This document shows, piece by piece, positions 24,331 to 36,583 of a stretch of DNA of 64,000 nt. This DNA is from Dasyornis broadbenti (taxonomy: Eukaryota > Chordata > Aves > Passeriformes > Dasyornithidae). The stretch spans positions 6,150,768 to 6,214,767 of the forward strand of contig VZRN01004407.1 in assembly GCA_013397935.1 (NCBI GenBank), read 5' to 3'. Each line of letters opens with the position of its first letter. Position 1 is the stretch's first letter. The notes below the pieces were generated by a model that was given only the letters and a program-made list of their open reading frames with translations, was not told where the DNA came from and ran no database searches. The position numbers were made by a program, and so were the translations under genes.

Positions 24331-25720
24331 TCACAGTTAAACTAAGCCAGGTTTTATATTAACAGACTGAGAGATATAGAAATCTACCCAGAGATAAAGC
24401 ATGCATACGCAGGACTGTAGAGCAAATTCAAATCAAGTTTTAAACCTCCTTATTTACAAAACAAAGGTGTTTATTTTGTTTTAAAGCATAACTACCAGAA
24501 TTTCTGGTTTTAACATATTGAAACTCACTAATAAGAAAAGCTGCCTATTATCTTTCATGGATAATGGACTTAAGAAGCCATAACTACAATATCTTGAGCT
24601 TGATGTTTTTATGAGGAATTGTTCTATCCCACAAATACAGAATGCACATTACCAGAAGTTCCTTAGTCTTTTGCAGACACATATTATCTTTCCAAGATTT
24701 ATTTTCTCTACTTTAACCTACTGTATGCAGACTGTTTAGTATTTTGCCCTCTTCTGTCGGCTCCCCCCAGTTCCAAAGCAATTATAACATAGCTCCTTCC
24801 TTTATCCATCCTCCTCGTTTTAAAGCTAGCAAGTTCTCAACAGCAAATGCAATAAAACAGTAAATTATTGCTAGAGTTTACTAAACAAATGCAACCTAGT
24901 TAAATTTAGAAAAATCTTCACTTTTGCTTACATTTGCAATTTTACTGCTGAACTACTGGTATTTCTTACTTATGCAACATTAAAATGTATAAGAAATCCT
25001 CTTGTGTGCTATATGCAGCAACTACTCTTGATTTATAATACCCAATTTAGAAAAAAACCCCACAACTAAACCTGATTTAAATCACAGATTACTCTGTAAA
25101 ACACAAGCAAGGAACTATTCCAAATCCTAAATGTAATTTAAACATATTTATATTTTACAGTGATATATTTTCCCCCATTCCTTGTCTTACTACTGTAAAC
25201 TTTCTGTAATTATATAAGCAATTTCCCTGAGGTCACAACATTGATCACAGTTATATATTGCTCAAGTATTACAAAACATAACTTGCAATAAAATATTGCT
25301 GGACATCACTACATAATTTCACACAAAGAACTGCACAACTGAAGTTCAAGAGTGCTGAATTTGGCAATGGGGTGTTTTCAATAGATTATTCATTTCCTCC
25401 TCACTCCACCATTAAATGACAATTGTTGAAATATTACCAAAAACATTAAGTTCCCACATCTAGAAATGTGTAAGAGGGAAGAACAAGGGAGAAGAGCATA
25501 TGAAACAGTTTATGTGGGAAGCCAAGGCATGTGATCCCTTTATGTTATTCCTTTCCTTCATTGCCAACGTCACCCCACAAAGTGTCACAGTGGTATAATA
25601 CACTGGAAGGGCTCACGGTAGAAAAACCCCACAGGCGTGCAGCTCAATTTTTAGTGTTTCTGGTTGAGCAAGAGTTCTCACACACTTAATGAGAGGAGAG
25701 TTCACAGCTCTCAATGCACT
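24331..25720. other. Non-coding DNA, no gene seen
   Basis: A+T-rich, with no recognisable repeat, exon or structured RNA. Confidence 0.65.
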
Positions 25721-25965
25721 ATGCAAATAGATGTTATTTAGGAGCAGTTAGTGTTGGCATGTTGCGCAGCTGAGCTGACGCACCAGTCACTGAACGCTGG
25801 TTAACAAATGCAAGGCTCCCCTTCGGGAAGTTGCTTATAAAAAAAGGAAATGAAGAACTGAAGATAAAGAGAAGGATATTTTAGTTCACTGTGCAAAAGG
25901 AGTGGCAATAAAAGGCTGAAGACCAGTCATTCACTACGTACATTATACAAACACAGCAAACAAAC
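25721..25965 (+). promoter_or_regulatory. Candidate regulatory block with TATA-like sequence
   Basis: TATAAAAAAA begins at 25836, after CTCCCCTTCGGGAAGTTGCT. An imperfect dyad at 25764-25781 has arms CAGCT and AGCTG around a central G with flanking GCG and CGC. The pattern (CpG-bearing segment, E-box-like CAGCTG, TATA-like box) could be a weak promoter, but no exon follows that I can defend. Enhancer or chance are equally open. Confidence 0.25.
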
Positions 25966-26089
25966 TGCAAGCATTTGCTTTGACATTGATCTCACGTAAG
26001 TTTGAGCGGGTTTGGTTCATTGCCTATGCAGGGAGTTCTCAGAGAGCATTCAGAGTCATCCAAATTGATTAGCAACACACACTTTCTCA

Positions 26090-26430
26090 ACTAACTTCAC
26101 CGTTTCAAAATTATAAAATATGACCCCCTCACAGACCTGCCAACCGAAACAGTCACCTGGCTGCAACCAAACCAAACTGACTTGTTGTTGACAGATGCAA
26201 AAACCCCGGGGCTCAGTCTGTGCAGCAAGCCACTGTGGAGACTGACTGAATTCCCCAAGGGGCACGGTGGGCCTGCAGGCCCTCCTAAAGGTCAGAGGAC
26301 GAGCTTTTATTGTTTCCTGGAGATCAGGTCACACCAATGAAAAAAGACCAAGTGACTGTTTCCAACAGCACCACGTGCAGTCTTAGGCAATGTTATGCCT
26401 CTCAGTTGTGGGAAACAAATGAACTAGGCT
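26090..26430. promoter_or_regulatory. Candidate conserved non-coding block
   Basis: Mixed composition with CpGs includes the palindrome CCCCGGGG at 26204-26211, a half-site AGGTCA within CAGGTCACACCAAT near 26326 and CACGTG near 26372. No frame is coding-like. The minus-strand frame 26056-26265 has no known domain. A regulatory role is inferred from texture only. Confidence 0.25.
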
Positions 26431-28370
26431 GATTCCACTTCCCCAAAAGGATCACTGAAAACAGTACTCCGAAAAAGGAACAAAGATGACAAACATGCAT
26501 GAGTTTCAAACCAAGCAGCTTGGAATTCCCTTCTGTTAACTAACAGGAATGCAGGAACACCAAACTGCAAGAGTCAGATCCCACCTTCAAATAACAAAGG
26601 AGAAATCCTTGCAAACCTCAGAGTATTTAAGAACACTTACTTCTCCAAAAAGTTATCTATTTAAAAAACCAGTGGCATGCTAATGTAGTACATTAAAGAA
26701 CATGACTTCTATGCTATAGCAAGATTCCAAAGACTGTATTTAAGTCAGGATGGGTCAGCGCTAGACCTGTGAGCTTCATTAGCTAGCAAGGCTCCCCATG
26801 GTTCACAAGAGTTCACAAGAAGTATCAGCTACTTCCTTCAAGTACTGCAGTCACTCATTTCAGGTACTATGCTGATCTTGTCTAACATCCTGCAGTACCT
26901 AAGTAGGCAGCACACCATCTTTAGAATAAAATAGTAATATTCCATTGACTGCCATGCCATGAATGAGCACCGACCTGAAAACAATCTATCTTTCAAATCA
27001 CAGGAGACCTTCTGCTAGAGTTTATGAAGGAAATAGGAAAATCTGCCAATGAAACATCGAAAAATTGGTCAGCATTTGAGAGTTTTCAAGAGAAGTTTTC
27101 TTCCGAACAATTTAATAATACAAGAGCTTTTTTCTCTACAGTCTTCTTGAAAGATACTATTGACTCAACACAAAGCTACCACACAGAAAACTGACTATCT
27201 CTCCTAAAGCCATGCCTCAAAAACAACAGTATCGAATTAAGTTTTGGCTTGGCTTTAGCTGTCTCTACATATGCAAGTCTCACACTGATAAACCCTCTAA
27301 GCTCTTCTTCCTCTCTTAATAAATCACATCCCCAATGTTTTACATATCTATTACTGCCAGCAAAGATGACAATACAGAAATGGCAGCAACACGGCAGTAG
27401 CTTCCTTTGATTGTCTCTAAACACAAAAGTAAACACATTTCAAACACTAAAAAGAAGCGCCTGCAGCCATCCTGCTTTGCAGATCCAGATCTCTTTCCTG
27501 GTAAAGTATAATATATTTTTCAAGCTATTCTATGGTCATGAGCATAGTATAACATCTTTTCACATATTCTTCTCTCATAAATTTAATATCTTAATTTGAA
27601 GTTCTGAAGTCAAACAGCTATTCACAGACATACACCACCCATTTAAAGACAAAAAGGCCTTCTGAAAAATGAAACCAATAGAGCAGAAAGAAAAGGACCT
27701 CAGGAAAAAAAAAAAAAAGAAGAGGACTAAACTATCAGAAATCAATCATAAAAACAAACACCACATATCAGATAAACTTTAACAATACAAAGGTCTGACA
27801 AAATTATCCAGGCAAAAACAAAAAGGCTTTTTTTTTTTTCCTTTTTAGAGATAGATTTTAAATTATTCAACTGGCATCATTTGTCTGTTAACTTTAACCA
27901 CAAACAGCAGCTGGTTAGAAGCTAAACCAGGACTTCAGCTACTGAAAACAAGAATTTTCTGAGCATTTTCAGGAGGCCACACCAGAATCAAAATCACACT
28001 TTATTTCACGAAAACCAGTAAGCATATTTTTCATGCTTAAGAGACCAAAATTGCCACTTGGGAAACCTTGTGCTTCCCTGGCAAAAGTCTGTCTTGCAGA
28101 TGGTTGAAAGGGTTCATTGTCTGAAGGACTGAAATTCAGGGAATACGGACAGTTTATAAATCCACTTGCTCCCATAATTTGAGGAAGAGCCCATTAAAGC
28201 TTCTTTTTCAATAACCACTGAACAAATATTTTTTACTGACTACTTTCTTTTTAAAAAGGCTGGGTTAAAGAAAAAGATGTTGCCACTATAAGACAACAAA
28301 CTTCCCACAATAAAAGCTCAGCATCATTATGTGACAAAAGGGGTTAATTTATCAAATACCATTAAACTAT
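26431..28370. other. Non-coding DNA, no gene seen
   Basis: It contains an exact tandem duplication of GTTCACAAGA at 26801-26820, an A14 tract at 27705-27718 and a T12 tract at 27828-27839. No exon, RNA gene or recognisable transposon was found. Confidence 0.65.
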
Positions 28371-28580
28371 AATCAAGGGCCTTTGTATTCAGCTTATGCC
28401 CTTGCTTGCATTTGTCAAGGGATGATAACAGACGGCTTACAAACTCTCTCCTCATTACTAATTCATTTTTTCACACACCTGTTAATTATTACCAGCACAT
28501 AATTATTAACAAAATCCATGCATCAAAGAGGTTATTTGGATATATTGTCACTTACATCTGATTTATGCCAGTGGAGAAAA
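28371..28580. promoter_or_regulatory. Candidate enhancer with homeodomain dyad
   Basis: GTTAATTATT at 28481-28490 and AATTATTAAC at 28501-28510 form an inverted repeat with nine of ten positions matching and a 10-base spacer. The arms resemble HNF1-type or paired homeodomain half-sites and are centred two helical turns apart. ATTACTAATTC upstream adds further homeodomain-type cores. There is no low complexity inside the block and no coding frame. Function is inferred. Confidence 0.35.
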
Positions 28581-28613
28581 CCATAAATATATTTCAATGT
28601 TCACATAAAATTA

Positions 28614-28680
28614 GGGGGGTGGGGGGGGACAGAAGACATCTGGGGGGTAGGAGGGCGACATGGGGCAGAAGGGTGAGGGG
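28614..28680 (+). repeat. G-rich tract with strong G-quadruplex motif
   Basis: G runs lie at 28614-28619, 28621-28628, 28642-28647, 28653-28655, 28662-28665, 28671-28673 and 28677-28680. The last five are separated by loops of 5, 6, 5 and 3 bases, which fulfils the usual four-run quadruplex rule with one to spare. It begins about 35 bases after the homeodomain block. Several of the CpGs in this area lie inside it. It is the only such tract of this quality in the window. Confidence 0.8.
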
Positions 28681-30530
28681 TGAATGTGCTTTATGCAGCT
28701 TAGTGAAAATCATTTACCAGCATTGTCTTGCTATGGTTCCTCACCAAACACTGTGAGAGTGGAGTCAGTAAATTTAGCAGAGGGGGGGGGAAAAAGGCAC
28801 AAACAACAAAAAAGCCCCCAAATATAATTCAATAAATCAAGATTCTTGATCTTTTTATCTACAAAATGTCTAATACTGACATTAGAAAAACAAAACAAAG
28901 AAAACTACAAAGAAATCCTGAAACAAAACAAGCAAACAAAACCAAACCAAACCACCAACAGGGATTTTAACTGCAAAGTTCTGGATAAACTTCAGCAGGG
29001 ATAGTTAATCCCCCTCTATTACCTTTATGAAGTTTCAAGGGCCAGTAGTGTTGTCCGTGTCTTACCAGGCTGCTCCAATGGTCTGTTCTTAACATTGTCT
29101 CAAACAAATATAGCAAAGATGAATTCTGAAAAACTAGTTAGACTTTTTATATGGATACCCAGTTACAGCTTAAGATCCCAGTAATTTAGAAAAGTGCTAC
29201 AGAAAGAGAAAAAGCTTTTTTAAATGTAACTGATGGCTGTTCATCTCAACATACATCATCTCGTCAGGAACTTCAGAAAATACATAAAAGGGCAACCCAC
29301 TGGCAAAGGAAACATAATACAACATTTTGCCTCTATTCTTAGGCTTCCATACTGTCTCTCTCCCAGCTTCAAAGGCTAACAACCTTTTAAAGGAAGCTTT
29401 CAGAAAAGGAAATAAATTAAAATTACCCACTCCATGAAAATCAGGTGGCCAAAGTATTTAGTGGAAGTGGACCAAATTCCCATTTTTTGAGGAGTGAGAA
29501 CCGTTGAATCAGCAGTGTATGGGGTGTGAATGGATGTGGTCTGACAAAGCTGGACATACAATAATGCCTTCCTGGAGCAGTGAAGAACAGATCAGAGCTT
29601 CTTAAGATGGAGAACACTACATCCAAGCAAGATGTCAACTCACTATCTGTCAACATGGATATGGGGATAAATTTGGGTCTCAGTATTTGAACAGTGTAGG
29701 AGACTGGTGGATCTTTCCTAAAACATGCACTTGTTGCTAGATACTTACAACAGTCACCATTCAAATCGTGCTTTCCTGCCCATGCTTTTAAAGAGAGAGC
29801 CAGTATTTTCATCTGAGTCATCATCACCATGCACTACAGTGCTGGTTAAAGATCATAGAAGTAGTGTGAACTAGAGACTTATTCTACCATTGAGTAAAAT
29901 CACAACAAAACTTTGCCAAATGTAGCCCAAATGGCAAACAAGAATTGTCAGAAAGCAATGCACTTCCAGTAGTGTTCCAGAAACACAAAGAATTTCACTG
30001 GTTAAATCCACAATTTTAATACTAAAACCCAAAAAACTCCTTCATTTATATGGAATTTTTGGTAACGATAAACTATCACTCTAAGAAAACAAAAAAATAA
30101 TATAGTTCTGTTGTCACAGTTATCACCACAGTTGTGCAAATAAAACCAGAAATCCTCAGAAATTTGATGTTACTTTTAAAACTCAGGTTTGGTTTTCCTT
30201 ACTGTGCTTTTAACTTCCTCCTAACAGAATTTTTAAGCTCAGCTTTGGTGCTGTGTAACCATATTCATATGGTGTCTGTTGACATCAGAGCAGACAAGTC
30301 ACTACTGTCCACACAACACTGCGTGAAGGTAACTTAGAGAAGAGTTGCGCTTAGAAAACAAGAAGCATGACAGTATTTTGTCACTCCTTTCTTTTCTGTC
30401 CTTAGAGCTACTGACATTAATCAGCTGTATTTCTCTACAGGAAAAGACCATCAATTTTAAGGCACTGATTTTTCCAAGGGATTGTAAGAGAACAAACATT
30501 TCAGATACTTAAGAATTTAATTTTTGTGAT
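28681..30530. other. Non-coding DNA, no gene seen
   Basis: G9 lies at 28782-28790 and an AACAAAACC-type low-complexity run at about 28920-28955. The minus-strand frame of 129 codons at 29441-29830 has no recognisable domain and is not flanked by convincing splice sites. No transposon was identified. Confidence 0.6.
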
Positions 30531-30539
30531 TAAAATTGC

Positions 30540-30700
30540 AATCAGAGCATTAAAGTTGGCAGGCAAGCAATGCACTTCAATTGGGTACTGCTAACATTAA
30601 GTTTTATCAGCAGCTGAATTGCTGCTCTAATTTTTAGCACAAACAACACATATATAAAAAGTCAAGAGCCCAAGTATTCAGCTGCAGGGAAAGTAAACAA
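30540..30700. promoter_or_regulatory. Candidate regulatory block with hairpin and TATA-like box
   Basis: A perfect 6-bp hairpin lies at 30609-30626 (AGCAGC, six-base loop, GCTGCT). TATATAAAAAG follows at 30651-30661. The spacing and the lack of any exon downstream do not allow a promoter call. It may be a conserved element or coincidence. Confidence 0.2.
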
Positions 30701-31390
30701 CATTAAGAGAGAAAATACTTTTTAAAAAAAAAAATGTGATCCAAGACCTACATTAAGGGTCCATGCAAACTAAATCCAGTGCCTCCAAAGTCAGTTTCCT
30801 AAATATTTCCTCATCTAAAAAGGAACGTACAGAACATTATCTGCTGACAAAAGCTGAGTGCTTTCCTTTCTAGACACTTGTAATGCAGTTCCGTAAGGTA
30901 GTGTGGTGCTGAATATTAGGACAGTTAATGTTCCTTGCTGAAAAAGGAACCAAAATCCAGTCTTAAATAGCACAAAGGACTCTTTTGCCAGTGTCCAAAA
31001 GGGAAAAATGAAAGTAAGATCTTAAACTAATTTTGTTTTAACACTAAACAGTGATAGCAAAAATGAATAGGTTATAATCTAATTTTATTCTGAATTAAGA
31101 AGGAGTCAAAGTAATACACATCACAAAATAATTAAAAACATATAACAAAACAACAGCAATAAAAAGAAAACTTCTACTGCCCAAGCATCTCTTTTCTACA
31201 AAGTACTCCTAGAATATTTTGGGTTTTTTTTTAAAGATATTGCTTTAAAAGTGTTACGAAAAACTGAAATGTACACAGTTCTTTCCATTATCTCCTTTAC
31301 ATGAAGAGAGTGTATTCACTCTTTACAATCTAACTTGCAAGGACAAAAAAAGTTTAAGAAATTCAAACCTCCTCTTTGTTCTGAAGCCTT
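30701..31390. other. Non-coding DNA, nothing recognised
   Basis: A+T-rich sequence with short homopolymers (for example an A11 tract near 30724). No exon or repeat family was seen. Confidence 0.6.
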
Positions 31391-31399
31391 GCCAGTTTC

Positions 31400-31740
31400 T
31401 GTTCTTTGTGATTTATTTAAATAAAATGTTAAGTAGTAGGTGTTAATAAAATCACACGTGATAAAATGACTATTTTTTTAAAATCTGATCTGCAATAAAT
31501 TTTATAAATTCTGATTGCTAGTTATTCAAGCCTTCAAAGCTTTGCCAACAATAGCCAGCAGAGGTCTATTACTGAAGTAGTATTAATATAGACATCATCA
31601 CCAATTCAAAGCAGATAATAAAGGACTGACACATTTATTATCATTATTAATTAACAGTTTTCTGAGATGGAATTAAATCAATATGCTGCTCTGATATCAT
31701 TTTAACTAGTTATGCAAATCAAACATTTAGAGCCCATGAA
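31400..31740. promoter_or_regulatory. Candidate enhancer, A+T-rich, with octamer and CTCF-like core
   Basis: It contains a perfect octamer ATGCAAAT at 31712-31719 (POU), ATTAATTAAC at 31646-31655 (homeodomain/HNF1-like) and CCAGCAGAGGTC at 31555-31566. The last matches 11 of 12 positions of the CTCF core CCASYAGRKGGC on the plus strand. No coding frame is present. Each motif alone is expected by chance now and then. Their grouping within 170 bases is why the block is listed. Confidence 0.3.
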
Positions 31741-32204
31741 AGGATATAAATGCCATTCAAAATTCACTTCACACTTATTACTGTAATATCAGAACTTTCA
31801 GGCTTTGCTAGTAAAAAAAGGACTTAATGCTCATTTAATTACACTCAGACATAAAGCTTATGGAATGAAAGTTGAAATAGCTGATTAGTTAGGAAGTCAC
31901 AGTAAGGCTATAACACTAGGGATAGACAATGAGATAATAATGTGAAAATGCAGAGCTTTTGCTCAGAGTTGTTCTGGCAGATCCTATTAAAAAGAACAAT
32001 GACATGTGTAGGAGAAAATGTTTTAAAATTACAAAGTTGAAGAATCTTTCCTAAAGCTAGGAGAAAAAAGAAACCATTAGTTGTCACTTACATAAATAGA
32101 AAAATGCTATGTTAAATCATGTAACATTTTTTCTAATTATGCGATTACAATATTTAATCTTTTAGATGTGAAATTTTAACTATTTGTCTGCATAAACAAC
32201 ATCA
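31741..32204. other. Non-coding DNA, nothing recognised
   Basis: A+T-rich, with no exon, repeat or RNA gene seen. Confidence 0.6.
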
Positions 32205-32690
32205 TTTAAGAGCCTTCTTTGGCAGAATAGAATTTTGATACAGTTGCTAGGAGAGAATTAGCAGCAAGCAGCCTGGCAAAGGGCTCCTGGCTGATGCCAT
32301 TGGAGATGACAGCCTGACAGATGAAAGAGTCTCCAGTGAGGTCAGATTCGAGGCCGCGCTCACTGGCAACAGCCAGACCTTGCCTACCCACACTGGCCAT
32401 GTAAGATCAGGTTCTAGTCCACCCCTCCAGCACCATGGAAAAAGAGCATCTCTGAGAAGCCCTCATCAAGAGGCCAACCAAAGGTGGCTGAAAAAGGAAA
32501 AAAGGACAAAGACCCAGGAGTCTTTTGATCTCATGCATCTTTGATCTTTGGACTTGTGCATTAAGCTCAGGAGCACTGTGTGTGGGTGTTGTTTCACCAG
32601 TGTGGTGTGTTGTCCTTCACTTAATCCACAGGAGACTTTAGCAGGGCTCCCAGCAGCTCAGGATCTCACAAGTTGTATGCACTCTGCAGT
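32205..32690. other. GC-richer patch, possibly an old insertion
   Basis: Composition changes sharply near 32215 and fades by about 32690. The patch has its own style, with many CAGC, CCTGGC and CTGGCAAC words and a GAGGCCGCGCTCAC stretch. I recognise no LTR ends, target-site duplication or LINE/SINE consensus. A RE1-like half (CAGCACCATGGA near 32430) is incomplete. An unidentified decayed transposon or a processed-gene fragment are the main possibilities. Confidence 0.3.
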
Positions 32691-33036
32691 ATAGAGGACA
32701 CTGACAAAACTTGGGGTTTGCCCAGTCATTTTGAATATCCATCAAACCACCATGTTTTTCAAAATTATGGGATGTTTACCTGGATTATTCCCACAGATGC
32801 TGAACCTGCACAACTGCCTGCTTTAACAACACTCCATTGGGCTTGACGCTTAATATGGAATTTAGTATGACTGCAGGAGGGGAAGTGACAGACTTCTTAC
32901 AGCAGTGCCTAAATTTATCATGTTCACAAAATGAAAGCTTTGGCAATACAGGAAGATTTCTCCATTCAATACACTCCATACTTCAGGGACAATGTTCAGC
33001 CTAAGTCTTAAAACAAGCAGTCACAGAACAAATTTA

Positions 33037-33075
33037 TTTGCTGGGCAAAAAGGATCTTTTGCCCACTCTGGCAAA
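33037..33075 (+). repeat. Bulged inverted repeat (hairpin)
   Basis: TGGGCAAAA (33042-33050) and TTTTGCCCA (33057-33065) are perfect reverse complements around a six-base loop. TTTGC (33037-33041) and GCAAA (33071-33075) extend the stem across a five-base bulge, giving 14 pairs. The stem is too short for a typical microRNA precursor. Confidence 0.85.
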
Positions 33076-36000
33076 GTAGGACTCAGAGGATGAGGTAACA
33101 TTCTTAGGATGCTAAGAGGCTGGATCAGAAAGGTAACCAACTATTTCTACAGAGTAAGGTAACACAGATCTCATTGCTCAAAACTATTAATCATTAATAA
33201 AAAAACAACACATACAAGCAAAAAGATAGAATTCTATGACAATTCTTTTAAAAACCCGACTTACAAGATTCCTATCACTACATGAACTAACTCTATATCT
33301 AGATAAGTGAAAATAGTAGGCTTGCTAAATCATCTGGCATCAATAAAGTGAGGGCAGCCACATTCTGTCAAAGATAAGGGTAAAACTTGAGTCTCATCTC
33401 TACATTCTTTCCTGACCCATTTTATGATTAGCAAGAAGCCTTGCTAGTAGCCATGAGAAAATTTAGACCTATGAACCGAAACAAGTTAACAGGTGAGTTA
33501 ACTCTCTTCACAGAGGAGTCGATTCCGGCTGATATAGAAGAGAATTTTGTAGTTGGCCAGATCACTAACTTTCAAATCTAACTGGAAAAAAAAGTTGTCT
33601 TTTTTTGCACTGTCTGTACTACAAAAACAGAATATGGCATGCTGTGATGAATCACTTTTTGCACCCTGTCTCAAAACATGTACTTTAGGCATTAAATATC
33701 CAAATTGCATTACTGGAGAGCATTCACAAGCCTTAAAAACTGCTCAACAATCTTTTTTTTCTCCTGTTCAACAGCACTGAAACAGAAGTCCATCAAACAC
33801 CAGTCAAACTGTCTGATAATCTTGATCAGGTGGAAGGGTGTACTACGGACAAGAAAAAGACGAATCTAGCAGTGCTCCTTTGAGTATTTTACTTGCTGAT
33901 TATCTGGGTTTTCAAAATTATTTGGTTTAGATGAGACCTTCTTAAAAAGGCATTCCCAAAAGTGCTCCTACATCTGCAAATGCCCCCAGAAAAACTGGTG
34001 GCTTAAATATTTGCTGGCGTTATCTCTGGTATGAAATGGGAACAAACATCTATGTAAAAATTCACACCTTGTCACCACTCTGAAAGTATAGTTATTATTA
34101 TCTTGAAAGTAAAAAATTATTAAAAAGGGAAAGCTTTGCACCATATAAAGAACTGGAACAGTTGGGCAAAGTCTTATCTACCTTTAAAAATGCCATATAT
34201 CCTCAATCTCAGAGACAGTCAGGTGATAGCACCTTTGTGACAAATACTTTATTGCCGTCAGCTGTCTAGTGCAACGTAGCAGCTCAAGAGGAGAGAACAG
34301 TTTGTCACCAGAAAGGCTGATGCTATGCACTGCAATTGTTAGGCTGAGACCCAAGGATCTAAAAGACATTTTTTCAGTAACTGGGATAGGGAGATCTGGC
34401 AAAGCAGAAGAGCTATGAACTGTGACCGTACCTAGGGAGCCAAAGATAAGGATGAAAGGGGGGGGAGGGAAGATTTCTAAACACAAAGAATTTGAAGACT
34501 GGTCTGCAATAAGAGTAAAGTTGTGCTTCTCCAGCCTCGAGGGAAAAAATATTGGCAAGTATGGGGTGTATCTTCCTCAAAACTCTATTTCATTTAAAAG
34601 TAGTATTTCCAGTAACAGTCCAAGAGAGAGAAGAGTGAAGGAAAACACAGTGGATTGCCAACACCTACTGTAAGAATCTCCCTGCAACTGTTTGCTTCAT
34701 GTCAGAAAAAGGAGAAAATGTTTTCCCTCTGGGCTCCCTTCATCCAAGACAACTTTCTCTTATTCTATTCTCTACACAAGCTGAAAACTTACATTTTTAG
34801 TTCTGAAGGCTTTAATCTTGCAAGTTCCCATTGTTAAAACCAGTATGTAAGACCTTGGTGGAAAAAAGCCCACAAATTTAATTTTGCATTGAAAAAATGG
34901 CAAAGTACACACAGTGCAGCAATCATATGTAGAAGAGAAACACTACAGGTTTGGAGGGATTTATTAACTATGTCCCACTCAGTTCATAATCAAATAGGAT
35001 ATAAATACAAGTAAAGAAAGGCATCACTGGCACTGAAGAAGTAATGTTTCATTTAAAAAGCCCAGCACACATCCCTGCCCCACCCAAAAAAAACCAACAA
35101 AAAAATACCCCTCAAAAAAAAAAAATCAAAAAAGGACAGACAAACAAAAAACCTCAAAGGACCACAGAGCTGTGCTGTTCAACTCCTAAGCATCCCATTC
35201 AACCAGCTCTCACTTCTGCACACAACAGTAGATCCCAGACAAGTGAAAGAGTTTTAGTACAAAGCTTCTGTAGCCTAGAAGGTCAAACTGAAACCCTGCT
35301 TAGGTCACAAGACATAATGAAATGCCAGATCGCTTCCTATCACTCAGGTTTCATTATAAGACTACCATTCTTTGAATAATAATTCAGCTTATCTGAAATT
35401 CTTGGCAAAAAAAAAGTCTCCAAACTGGAACAAATCGAGTACACTTTGGCTGACAGTGCTGTGCTGGCTGAGCTGAAGGCCAAACATGGCAGTAACTTCT
35501 CAATACCCTCTAGTCTAGGTTGCTTGTAAGTTTTCACCCATATTGTGTCTTCCAGTTTAAAAACTGATACTTGCAATCTACTTAGAATGACATAAGAAAG
35601 TATCCAGCTTCCCTTTATTATCTAAAACTGAATCAATACACTTCAAAATATTCAAATGCCCAACTACCATATGCTGTGACGATGAGTCTGTAAAATAGAG
35701 AGTAGAATGCCTGAAGAAAGGACAGCTCAGAAAAAGAGATCATCCACCAGCCAGTGAAACTGTCAGAGTTTAAGGCATTGTTTTTGAACTCCTAAAATTT
35801 GTCAAAGAAATTTTAAATAGAGACACTGAATTTCTTCAGTATTCATGGGTGTTTTCTAAAATTTCACTAAATAGCAATTGCTTAGCATGCTTCCTGTGCT
35901 TGTTCAAGTCTCATCAAATCAAAGATTTTAGAAGAAATCAATGAAGATTCATCCATACTGTCCAGAAATCTGAAGAACATCCACAATTAACTTGCCAAGC

Positions 36001-36566
36001 TCATTCTTCCCTGATGACAAAATTCCATTTCCCCTGCTCAGACAAAGCAGTGACCTTTCAGAAAGCTTGAGTAAGGAACCAGTAATGAGAACAGGATTAA
36101 TCGAGAAAAGAAACCAAGAAATTATTTATTTGTAAACCAATGAAGAGAAAGCCAGGAGGCAATAGAAAGTAACCTGACATGGAGGTGGGAACCAGGGTGA
36201 CTTTAATAAGAACCCAGGCAGTGGCAATGGTGAAGAAAGGTTAGATGAAGCAAGGTAGAGGGGTGAAGTGTGAAAGGAGAAAAAAAAAGTTTTGTGCTTC
36301 TCTGTGCCTACTACATTAAACTCCATTCCAGATTCTGACAGAATGGTTCCCAAGTTTTCATCTGCTGTTAAAAAATATCTGGGAATTGATTGGTAGTACA
36401 AGCCCCCTTTTGATCTTTTTCCTGCACATACTGAGCATGAAGGATGGCAAGTCATACATGCCCATGTTACAGTCCCTTGGGTGACGTGTCCATTACACAG
36501 TCTCCATCCCTGATAAAGAAAAATGCAGTGATTCAAACTTTTTATTATTTACAGTCTTCTTTGAGT

Positions 36567-36583
36567 GAGAGAGAGAGAGAGAG
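36567..36583 (+). repeat. (GA)n microsatellite
   Basis: Seventeen bases of uninterrupted GA dinucleotide, preceded by TGAGT. It is a likely polymorphic slippage site and nothing more is implied. Confidence 0.95.

Noticed and set aside
29441..29830. 129-codon minus-strand frame
   Set aside because: No family signature, no splice or promoter context. The length is within chance for 64 kb on six frames.
32425..32450. RE1/NRSE-like sequence CCAGCACCATGGA
   Set aside because: Only the left half fits the REST element. The right half (ACAGCGCC-type) is absent.
33226..33237. ATAGAATTCTAT, containing the CR1 terminal word ATTCTATG
   Set aside because: It is a single short palindrome without further CR1 sequence on either side.
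36126..36536. 136-codon minus-strand frame
   Set aside because: No domain is recognised, the reading is rich in Ser/Leu/Pro from a pyrimidine-rich strand, and there is no supporting signal.
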